Source of the DNA: Nitrososphaerota archaeon
GTDB taxonomy: Archaea; Thermoproteota; EX4484-205; JAAOZP01
Length of the DNA stretch: 64,000 nucleotides
Direction of reading: 5' to 3'
Assembly: GCA_011605725.1 (NCBI GenBank)
Contig: JAAOZP010000011.1
Span: 62,001 to 126,000, forward strand
Shown here: piece by piece, positions 57,001 to 64,000 of the stretch
How positions within the stretch are numbered: position 1 is the first letter of the stretch
How the letters are laid out: every line of letters starts with the position of its first letter
The notes under the pieces: model-generated
Told to the model about the DNA's origin: nothing
Databases searched by the model: none
The model's input: only the letters and a program-made list of their open reading frames with translations
Translations under genes and position numbers: made by a program

Positions 57001-60000
57001 CCAGCGGCGGGAAAGTGGTCATCATCACGGTAGGCGGCACGGTTTTCAGCAGGAATGTGGAAGACGCTTTCTACGAGGAGTGGGTTAATGCTGGAGCAAC
57101 AGTAAGCTATGCTTTCGAGGAAACCTTGTCTACAGCAATGTCGGGGAAAAGGTTTAGCCTCCACCATGTATCAGGCACTTCGGCAAGCTTCTCCAACGAC
57201 TTCGGTCCCATTTCAGGACCAGTATATGAAACAGCATACTATAAAGCTCAATACTATATTACTGTAATCAGTGACTACGGCAGCCCAACTTCCTCAACAT
57301 GGGTTGACGAGGGGACCAGTTTCACCGCCTCGGTGACAAGCCCGGCTGAAACCATGGTCAACCAGCACCAATGGGTCTGCACAGGCTTCAAGGTAGATGA
57401 GAATCCTGTTCAAGAGGGTTCGAGCTACACGTTTGTAAACGTGCAGACGCCGCACACCATAGTGTTTTACTGGAAGAAACAGTTCTGGATCCAGGTTAAC
57501 AGCAACCATGGTTCTCCAACACCCTCCCAATGGGTGGATCAGGGTGGAAGCCTTATGGTGAGCGTAACCTCTCCAACCGACGAGTCTGAAGGAGTAAGGT
57601 ATAGGTGTAAAGGCTACACTATAGATAGCAACCCGCCTGTTGAAGACGGGAGCACAAGCCACTTTTTCAGTGACGTTCAGAGTGCTCACACGATTACTTT
57701 CAACTGGATCGCCCAGTACAAGGTTACTTTCTACACTAATCCTGTTCAGGGGACTGTAACGGTTCGGGGAGTAGTTAAGAATAATGGTGAAAGCGAGTTT
57801 TACGATGATGGGGAATCAATCCCGATTACTGCGAACCCTCCCTCTGGCTACTGGTTCTCACGCTGGACAGTAACCGGCGGAGTCGCTGTAGACAACTATG
57901 GGAGTCAAACGGCAATTATGATGGTGAGCAGACCAGGCAGTCTTTCAGCAATATTCGTCATAAACGCTGTCTCAATAACAATCACTTCCAGCCCTGTTAC
58001 TGGAGTAGGCTTCATCAAGGTTGACGGCGTGCCCTACAATACTCCGGTAACTTTCACATGGGTAACTGGGACGACCCACGTGCTGGAGGCGGTTTCAATC
58101 GTGCCTGGGGCAACAGGCATTAGGTATGTATGGAAAAGCTGGAGTGACAGCGGGGCTCAGATGCATGTCTACACTGTCCCCAGCATGTCTGAGACAGTGA
58201 CAGCATGCTTCTCAACCCAGTATTATCTGACGGTGATTTCACCGCACGATACTCCAGGAGGCTCAGGATGGTATGAGGAGGGCTCAATCGCGTATGCAAC
58301 GCTTGAGACCAGAATTGTTGTCGAGAACGGTGTGCAATACGTGTTTACAGGCTGGAGTGGAGACGCTTCCGGAACAAGCCTTACGAGTAACCCGATAATG
58401 ATGAACGGTCCGAAAACCGCTGTGGCGAACTGGGCAACTTCAGCATACACGGTGACTCTCGACAAGAGCCCGAGGCAAGGAGTGATCACAGTTGACGGTG
58501 TTGTTTACACGAGTCTTCCGGTAGTGCTCAACTGGGTTCCAGGATCTTCTCACACGGTTATGGTTCCCAGTATTGAAGAGGCGGGAGGCACAAGGTATGT
58601 TTTCAGAGAATGGTCAGACGGCTCGACACAGGCTAGTAGAATAATCGTCGCTGAGAAAACTGGAGCAGTCTATGTCGCCTACTACAACGTGCAGCATAGG
58701 CTAACGGTCTACTCTGACCACGGGCTGACCACGGGCTCAGGATGGTATGACGAGGGTGTTGAAGCAGTTTTCTCCGTAACACCAACCATAGTGAGAGACG
58801 AGACAGAGGGAGTGGAGTACACGTTTAAAGGCTGGGTTGGAAGCGGGGCTGGAAAACACTACACCGGGCCGGATAATCCTGCGCGAGTCATAATGACTGG
58901 GCCTGTTGAGGAGAAAGCAGAATGGGAGCCTTCAATGTACTGTTTAAAAGTTGTCAGCGAGTATGGAGACCCGTATGGAAGCGGCTGGTATCCTGTAAAC
59001 TCTGAAGCACGGTTCGGAGTAAACACGCCTGTTAACCATGGTAACGGCACGATGAGAGTCTTCTTAAACTGGTTTGGAGACATAAGTCTCAGGGAGCCTG
59101 TTGGAACCCTGATTATGGTTAGGCCGTATACTGTAATAGCCAACTGGGACACTCAATACTTAGTGGTTTACAATACGACTGCTCCAAACGGTGTTTTACT
59201 ATCTGTGCCAGGAGTGCCTCAAACATTGGCACCGGGCTTCAACGTTTACGCGCAGTATTACTCAGCAGGAAGCAGGGTTAAAATCGGGCCGGCGCCCGGA
59301 ACCGTGTACGCGACTGAGGATACAAGGTATTGTTTCGAAGGCTGGATGATAAATGGGGAACCGGTCTCTTCCGATTCGAACCTAGACTTTACTGTGAATA
59401 AGCCTCTGCACATATCCATGACATATGGAACCGAGATACTCTTGACTGTAAACGTGGTAGGGGCGAATCGCAACTTCACTGTGAAACTTACGGTGGAGAA
59501 GAGCCCAGCCTACGTGCTTGACATCACGCCCTTATCTCCCTTTAAAGAATGGGTGAAGAAAGACACTGGCTTAACCCTCACCGTTTCCAGCCCGAACAAG
59601 ATAGGCCGTGGAGAGTGGGCTGTTTTCAGAGAATGGTCTGGAGACGCTCAGGGAAGTCAGAGAATAATCTCGTTGAAAGCTTCGAGACCAATAACGGTGA
59701 ACGCAGTGTTCTTCGCGGTCAACCCGGTTGCAGAATCAATACCCTACTCGCTGTTAACGGGCATAGTGTCGATAGTTCTTTCACGTTTAATACGGAGAAA
59801 ACGTGCAGAAGAACCCTTGGAACACCGGAGCTATTCGCCAACCCTGGGAATAGTGTCGCTGACTGCTGTGTTAACCGTATCAATAATAGTGAGCATCAGC
59901 GTAGCCATGGGCTACGGGATAAACGTTGCTGAGCTTCCAGACTTAGAAAACTGGGCCGTATTGTTCACCGGGGTTGAGGCAATCTTCTTCCTGGTCGCGA

Positions 60001-60077
60001 CACTGCTTGTTACAAGGCGTTCTTACCCGAGGAAGATGGAGATCCCAGTCATCTATCCGAACCCCTACGGGATTTAA
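54060..60077 (+). CDS. giant multi-modular surface protein (2005 aa) with signal-like N-terminus and C-terminal TM segments
   Basis: N-terminal hydrophobic helix TWAGVLLVSMMLLVVLSML; about 21 modules of roughly 75-95 aa ending in TQY/KQY/AQY; C-terminal TM helices followed by TRRSYPRKME. Confidence 0.9.
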   Translation: MMILNTCRIFVRRFGKTWAGVLLVSMMLLVVLSMLPTSLHTSAVPPSRQPPSITINTVTQDGNLFTVKGVASFSVPAGQTSQYHVQVVWEHNGSVVFQNDYAEIPPLKDLGEERYEYDFADSRTLNTGGEWTIRARLYHVKPPGNDNQADASTKIIFTTFMVTITTKPEGLKIAVDGEVYTSPQTFAWLNGSKHTIGTFSPQSEGDTIYTWVSWSDGGEISHMVTAVGDAIYTAFFKKQYLVCFNQTGLDSSATGVIVTVNGSSKSYDKLPFSNWYDENDWISYSYAETVNSSQTGKRFKLNYVTGPASPFQVSSFTLVIGSYTPQYLLTVETEPDGLTIIPGGGWYDANSLIILTAPGTIPVSQGIQYRFSHWSIDGVSQGMGVNPITVSMNTTHTATAHYVLQYYLTVESPYGAPSPGSGWFDAGTSITASVTSPWPPDSADTRSVCTGWVGTGSAPSSGTNTEVSFTINAPSSITWSWKTQYRVAFIQTGVDVDFTGVVMTIDGIGHGREGHAAWYDVGASIDFNFTGLLVVAVNQKRYVLTSVNASTPLIVTGPLTVMGSYRTQYYLTMITSHGTVSPGDGWFDAGSTVEITAALPPVVQGERYVWMGWTGTGSGSYTGMQNPAQITVNSPIKESASWKHQYYLAVNTPYGTAGGEDWYDEGSAAYATVAPLTVDGPDGVRYVFSHWSGDASGTASTSDPITMNAPKTAIAIWKTQYRVVFNQNGLDETAVGTVVTVNGSEHMQSNLPFTTWVDSGASINYGFESIVLTSDPGKRFRLNNVTGPETPFTVTGPVTVAGNYVTQWRVVFTVDPPGSGTTVPSGAGWYDAGIRFSISAEANPGFSFSEWTVNTSSINIADTSSQQTSVTVNGQGTVTACFTIFYTVSFTQIGLPTGVEWSVTFNGVTKSSTSNTIVFSNVQTGDYAWSTLTLIQLDSGTRYLASPSFGTLSVPSQLTQTISYTAQYRVEISWSGLDAEASGGKVVIITVGGTVFSRNVEDAFYEEWVNAGATVSYAFEETLSTAMSGKRFSLHHVSGTSASFSNDFGPISGPVYETAYYKAQYYITVISDYGSPTSSTWVDEGTSFTASVTSPAETMVNQHQWVCTGFKVDENPVQEGSSYTFVNVQTPHTIVFYWKKQFWIQVNSNHGSPTPSQWVDQGGSLMVSVTSPTDESEGVRYRCKGYTIDSNPPVEDGSTSHFFSDVQSAHTITFNWIAQYKVTFYTNPVQGTVTVRGVVKNNGESEFYDDGESIPITANPPSGYWFSRWTVTGGVAVDNYGSQTAIMMVSRPGSLSAIFVINAVSITITSSPVTGVGFIKVDGVPYNTPVTFTWVTGTTHVLEAVSIVPGATGIRYVWKSWSDSGAQMHVYTVPSMSETVTACFSTQYYLTVISPHDTPGGSGWYEEGSIAYATLETRIVVENGVQYVFTGWSGDASGTSLTSNPIMMNGPKTAVANWATSAYTVTLDKSPRQGVITVDGVVYTSLPVVLNWVPGSSHTVMVPSIEEAGGTRYVFREWSDGSTQASRIIVAEKTGAVYVAYYNVQHRLTVYSDHGLTTGSGWYDEGVEAVFSVTPTIVRDETEGVEYTFKGWVGSGAGKHYTGPDNPARVIMTGPVEEKAEWEPSMYCLKVVSEYGDPYGSGWYPVNSEARFGVNTPVNHGNGTMRVFLNWFGDISLREPVGTLIMVRPYTVIANWDTQYLVVYNTTAPNGVLLSVPGVPQTLAPGFNVYAQYYSAGSRVKIGPAPGTVYATEDTRYCFEGWMINGEPVSSDSNLDFTVNKPLHISMTYGTEILLTVNVVGANRNFTVKLTVEKSPAYVLDITPLSPFKEWVKKDTGLTLTVSSPNKIGRGEWAVFREWSGDAQGSQRIISLKASRPITVNAVFFAVNPVAESIPYSLLTGIVSIVLSRLIRRKRAEEPLEHRSYSPTLGIVSLTAVLTVSIIVSISVAMGYGINVAELPDLENWAVLFTGVEAIFFLVATLLVTRRSYPRKMEIPVIYPNPYGI
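54540..59720 (+). repeat. tandem degenerate protein-coding repeat array (several module subtypes)
   Basis: By-eye segmentation at (T/K/A)QY junctions; recurring GSGWYDEG, WSGDASGTS.TSNPI.MN.PKTA.A.W, and FNQ.GLD..A.G.V.TVNG signatures. Confidence 0.85.
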
Positions 60078-60154
60078 GATGGGAGTTAGACAACTTATGA
60101 ACAAACAATGTCTTTATAGCTTCGTTGAAAATATTTTAAAGGAATGATGGTAAA

Positions 60155-61258
60155 ATGAAAGAGTTGAAAGAATTGAGGGAGGAGCATGTTCATCTTCTAA
60201 GACAACCTTACGGCTCGTTCTACTCGATGGACAGCCTCGACTTGAAAATCATCGAGGAAGTCCGCAAGCGTGGTCCAAGTAACATTTCTGAAATATCAAG
60301 AGTTTTAAACGTTGCTCCATCAACAGTATCCAGAAGGCTGGAGAAAATGGCTGCGACTCTTAAGCTTAGAATATTGACGAACCTGGCTTACCATAAGATT
60401 GGCATTAGAAGAGCAATTGTTGAAATAGAGCCTGAAGCCGGGGCTGAGGCAGAGCTGATGGAGAAAATCCTATCCTTAAGCTACTGGTTTCAATCCTACA
60501 GGATTCTTGGGAGCTTCGGCTACCTTGTTGGCTTTAAAATACCTTATGCCTTCTACAATGCTTACGAGTCAATGCTCAACAGTCTTAAGGAAGAATATAG
60601 GGTGAAGCATCTCGCTATCCACCCTCTTGGCGAAATAGTTGGCGTCGGACCCTGTTTCCGAAACTATGACGCAGAGGTTAAAAGATGGAGGATTGACTGG
60701 AGCGATATAAGAAGAAGCTTGACGGAGTCTAGCCCAATAATTCTTGAAGACCCTCCCGGATACAGCATGGAGGCAGATCCTCTGGATGTTCGAATAATGC
60801 TTATTCTTGAGAGTGATGCGCAGACCTCAATGTCTGATATAGCAAAGATTACAGGTGTCTCGGTTCCAACAGTGTCGAACAGGATTAAGAAGCTGACGGC
60901 GAACGGATTAATCCTCGGCTACGTTGCAAACATTCTTCCATTTCCATTGGAGGATTCTCGGCTCCTCCAGCTGATGGTGGAGTTTCCAGGGAAAACAGAG
61001 ATGCAGACATTCGCCTCAGGCCTATTGCAAACACCTTTTCTCCTGAGTTTTCAGAAAGAAATTGTGAAGCCGACGCTCTTCGCAAGGCTGTACCTGCCAA
61101 ACCGGGAGTATCCCTCGCTATCTGATCTTCTGAGAAGCCTGGTGAGAGAGGGGTTCGTGAAAGGATTCTCCGTGGTTGAACTAGACATTACTAGTGAACA
61201 GTCTAGAAAAATATCCGTTGGATTACTGGATTCGAAGGGCCAGTGGCAATTCGGATGA
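60155..61258 (+). CDS. Lrp/AsnC-like transcriptional regulator with two HTH domains
   Basis: NISEISRVLNVAPSTVSRRLEKMA and SMSDIAKITGVSVPTVSNRIKKLTANGLILGYV. Confidence 0.8.
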   Translation: MKELKELREEHVHLLRQPYGSFYSMDSLDLKIIEEVRKRGPSNISEISRVLNVAPSTVSRRLEKMAATLKLRILTNLAYHKIGIRRAIVEIEPEAGAEAELMEKILSLSYWFQSYRILGSFGYLVGFKIPYAFYNAYESMLNSLKEEYRVKHLAIHPLGEIVGVGPCFRNYDAEVKRWRIDWSDIRRSLTESSPIILEDPPGYSMEADPLDVRIMLILESDAQTSMSDIAKITGVSVPTVSNRIKKLTANGLILGYVANILPFPLEDSRLLQLMVEFPGKTEMQTFASGLLQTPFLLSFQKEIVKPTLFARLYLPNREYPSLSDLLRSLVREGFVKGFSVVELDITSEQSRKISVGLLDSKGQWQFG

Positions 61259-61443
61259 TCCGAGAATAACCGTTTAAACCACAGCCTTGATTCGCTTACT
61301 CTCACCAACATAGGCGCCTTCTTCAGATAAAAGCAGGGCCTCGATTTTTCGAGGCTTGTCTGTATTTTTCAGTGCAGACAATAAATGTTTGTATTTTTTG
61401 AATCAAACTGAGCCATAAGTATAGACAGTTCTTCATTTTCCTT

Positions 61444-62772
61444 GTGGCGAATTCCAGCAGAGCGGGTAAAAACCTTGTGCTTATCCTATTGATGGTTATG
61501 ATCCTTTTCACAGGATGCTCGCATTTTAATCAAGCTATAGGAGAGGCATCTGGGGAGTATGATCTGCTCGTCATCGGGCCAGAATCCTATCGGAGAATCC
61601 TGCAATGTTTTCTAGACTTTAAGGCAACACAGGGTATTAAGGCCAAGTTTCACCCGATCGAGCTGATCAGCATGAACATAACAGAGCCAAGTATTATTGC
61701 TGAAAAACTCCACGAGTTCATTGCTGGAGAATACTTTAAGTCAAGCATTAAATATCTGATTCTAGTAGGAACATATGAGCATGTGCCCACGAAATACGTT
61801 TACTCGCCGGGCGACGAGCTTGGGATGGCTGACTTCAACTATAAACCGTCTGACTGGTATTACGGTGTTCCAGACTGGAATGACTCTGAAATCGGCCTCT
61901 TGGGCGGAAACATTCCGAGGATTGCTGTCGGAAGACTGCCTGTGAAGAATGAAGAGGAGCTGGACCGTTTGATCAAGAAGATTATCCGTGTGGAAGCAGG
62001 TTTTCAACCAGGCCTGTTTCTCATACTGAGGGATCAATCTGTTAACGTTGATCAGCTGCTTAACGTGCTGCACTTCTCCAGTCCAATACGTGTAAACACG
62101 ACTCCCAGCACCCTGGATTCCTCCTTCTTTAAAAACGTAACCTTCTTGGTGACGATAACTCACGGCAGTTGGAATACGCTTTTCACGAGAACGCCGGAGG
62201 GAGAGTTAAAACCGCTAGTAACCTCTAATGAGGTTAGCAGGATAACGGAGAACTATGCTCTTCACTACATGGCTGCCTGCTTCGCGGGGGCACTTGACTC
62301 GGAGGGTGAATGCCTAGCACGTGTCCTTATTACTTCAGCCGGAGGGCCAGCTCTAGTGATCGCAAGTTCTAGAACAGAATGGTCTGAAAACCCTATTCTG
62401 CCAGTGTTCTGGAAGCGTTTTCTCGCCACGGGGGACGTGGGCGGATCATTCATAGAGGCTGTTGAAACATACCTTCTGGACGCAAATGTTTTCTCAGCGT
62501 CTAAGCCATCGTTCAGCCAGTATAATTTCTACCTTACCAAAGTAATATATGGAGACGTGTCTTGGAGAGTTGAAAACCCTGTGGGCAGCATGATGAATAG
62601 AGACGCATCGCCTAATTCAAGCAGCCGTATGGAAAACAGTTTAAAAGGTCTTTTAAACACGAATATTGTCGAGAAGGAGGCTAAACCCGCCTGGATCATC
62701 ATCCTGCTGCTTGCAACAGTTTTTCCAAGCTGTATTCTCGTTTTTCAAAAACAGTGGAAGAGTTTTCGCTGA
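61444..62772 (+). CDS. C25 (gingipain)-like cysteine peptidase, membrane anchored
   Basis: Signal/lipobox-like LILLMVMILFTGCS; GRLPVKNEEELDRLIKKI; VTITHGSWNTL (His) and YMAACFAGALDSEGECLARVLITS (Cys); C-terminal TM. Confidence 0.78.
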   Translation: MANSSRAGKNLVLILLMVMILFTGCSHFNQAIGEASGEYDLLVIGPESYRRILQCFLDFKATQGIKAKFHPIELISMNITEPSIIAEKLHEFIAGEYFKSSIKYLILVGTYEHVPTKYVYSPGDELGMADFNYKPSDWYYGVPDWNDSEIGLLGGNIPRIAVGRLPVKNEEELDRLIKKIIRVEAGFQPGLFLILRDQSVNVDQLLNVLHFSSPIRVNTTPSTLDSSFFKNVTFLVTITHGSWNTLFTRTPEGELKPLVTSNEVSRITENYALHYMAACFAGALDSEGECLARVLITSAGGPALVIASSRTEWSENPILPVFWKRFLATGDVGGSFIEAVETYLLDANVFSASKPSFSQYNFYLTKVIYGDVSWRVENPVGSMMNRDASPNSSSRMENSLKGLLNTNIVEKEAKPAWIIILLLATVFPSCILVFQKQWKSFR

Positions 62773-62807
62773 AAGTTTAAAAACGACGATTATCCTTTTG
62801 AATCGGC

Positions 62808-63842
62808 TTGCCTGATGCTAAGCTTATCGTAGGAATGGTTTTAACCCTGATCGGAGCCAGCCTAGTATTGGGCTTCCTGCCTGTTAAAACAGAGTATTCC
62901 CAGGAAGACCATGGCGGTGCTTCGAGAGAGGTTCGGGTGGAGTATGTGGAGAAACACAACTACACCTATTTTCTGAGCCAATGCTTTCTACTTAGAAACC
63001 CTTCCAACAATACTGTAGTGGATCTGGTTTACATGTGGCTTCCAGTTAACGCGAGCAACCAGTTAGTGAGGCTCTTGGAGACAAACCGTGAACCATTATA
63101 CAGGAAAAACAGTGAAGACGGTGCTGTAATACTTGTCTACAACTTGAGCCTAATGGGTGGAGAAACCACGTGGATCAACGCCACGCTTCAAGTGACTGTT
63201 GAAAAATACAGGCTCATCATGGAGAACCTTCCCTGGATGAATTATTCTCAGGTTGAGAAGAACACGGGTGGTAAAAGATACTGGGCGGTTGAAAACCAGA
63301 CGTACGTTTCAATAGCTCAGAGCATAGGTCTAGATGCTAGGGATCCTGTTGAAGCCTGCAGCAGGATCGGGAAATGGATACTTGCCAGGCTCAACTACCA
63401 GCCAACTTGGAGAAGAGGTGCGGAACACGCGTTGATTCTGAAAGACGGTAAGCTGGCTGTCTCAGGGGACTGCGAAGAGGTTGCCGACGTTTTCGTAACG
63501 CTTGCAAGAATACTTGGAATACGTTCAAGAGTAGCGCACGGCATCTACCTGCTTGAGGATAAGGATGTCGTAACAATGTGGATGAGGAGGACTGAAACTG
63601 GCTACGATCTTTCAGACAACTGGGGTGGGCACGCTTGGCCGCAGATATATGTCCCGCAAGCAGGATGGGTTGATGTTGAGCTGCTTGAAGGAGGAACTGT
63701 TAAAATAGGCGACTTCTCCCAGTACCATATTAAATACGGCTTTGAAGAAAAAAGCTTCATGGGTTCGACAATGCTCTACTGTCAGGCGATGTATTTGGAG
63801 ACAGATTTTTTCCACTTCACTTTCAGGAGGGTTCAGCCATGA
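62808..63842 (+). CDS. transglutaminase-like domain protein, membrane associated
   Basis: SGDCEEVADVFVTLARILGIRSRVAHG ... NWGGHAWPQIYVPQAGWVDVE; N-terminal TM-like segment. Confidence 0.82.
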   Translation: MPDAKLIVGMVLTLIGASLVLGFLPVKTEYSQEDHGGASREVRVEYVEKHNYTYFLSQCFLLRNPSNNTVVDLVYMWLPVNASNQLVRLLETNREPLYRKNSEDGAVILVYNLSLMGGETTWINATLQVTVEKYRLIMENLPWMNYSQVEKNTGGKRYWAVENQTYVSIAQSIGLDARDPVEACSRIGKWILARLNYQPTWRRGAEHALILKDGKLAVSGDCEEVADVFVTLARILGIRSRVAHGIYLLEDKDVVTMWMRRTETGYDLSDNWGGHAWPQIYVPQAGWVDVELLEGGTVKIGDFSQYHIKYGFEEKSFMGSTMLYCQAMYLETDFFHFTFRRVQP

Positions 63843-64000
63843 GGCTTTCAAGGATAGCATTAACAATCCTGGTTGTTATCGTTTTAACGAAACTCGTAGC
63901 AATTCCTGCTAAACCTCAGCTAAACTATCTGATTGGTCTCAACATGGAGGTGGAGATCATGGATAACGGGGTTGCAAGAGTAACTTTAAAACAGCACCCG
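63839..64000 (+). CDS. secreted/membrane protein, N-terminal fragment (runs off the window)
   Basis: ATGA overlap with the previous stop; translation MRLSRIALTILVVIVLTKLVAIPAKPQLNYLIGLNMEVEIMDNGVARVTLKQHP with a signal-like helix. Not in the ORF track. Confidence 0.65.
   Translation, partial: MRLSRIALTILVVIVLTKLVAIPAKPQLNYLIGLNMEVEIMDNGVARVTLKQHP

Noticed and set aside
1-64000. CRISPR arrays, IS elements or integrases
   Set aside because: No regularly spaced direct repeats, terminal inverted repeats flanking a transposase, or transposase/integrase-like ORFs were seen. A by-eye scan can miss degenerate ones.

Overview
This is a 64 kb window of archaeal chromosome, very probably from a thermophilic or uncultivated TACK/Thermoproteota-type lineage; the exact taxon is not determinable by eye. 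Archaeal hallmarks are an archaeal-type AMP phosphorylase, archaemetzincin, an NrpR-like regulator, a GGPP-type prenyl synthase and TTTAAA/TATA-type promoters. I found no rRNA, convincing tRNA, CRISPR array or mobile element. The left half (1-33 kb) is rich in sugar and amino-sugar metabolism: a variant PIG-L deacetylase (partial), MurQ-like SIS etherase, GH42, GH20, a further putative glycoside hydrolase, class II aldolase, glycerate 2-kinase, a large transaldolase-like protein, two URO-D-family proteins and two TIM-barrel isomerases. It also holds an ISC-type Fe-S cluster operon whose NifS-like enzyme has an unusual PLP pocket. At 44.1-51.5 kb there is a tight six-gene redox/kinase operon: an AGPS-like flavoprotein, a GlcF/GlpC-like Fe-S protein, a BON+GlpA-like+BFD fusion, a GlpB-like FAD protein, DUF1667 and a GlpK-like FGGY kinase. 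At 51.5-52.9 kb a PHP-domain gene is split by a one-base frameshift that can be read directly from the sequence. The right end (54-64 kb) is a cell-surface locus with a 2005-aa protein of about 21 tandem modules, a double-HTH Lrp-like regulator, a gingipain/C25-like membrane-anchored peptidase, a transglutaminase-like membrane protein and the start of another secreted protein. This locus is the best candidate for an undescribed system. Several perfect intergenic inverted repeats (4283-4307, 23023-23041, 31537-31550, 36971-36984, 42812-42829) look like operators or terminators.
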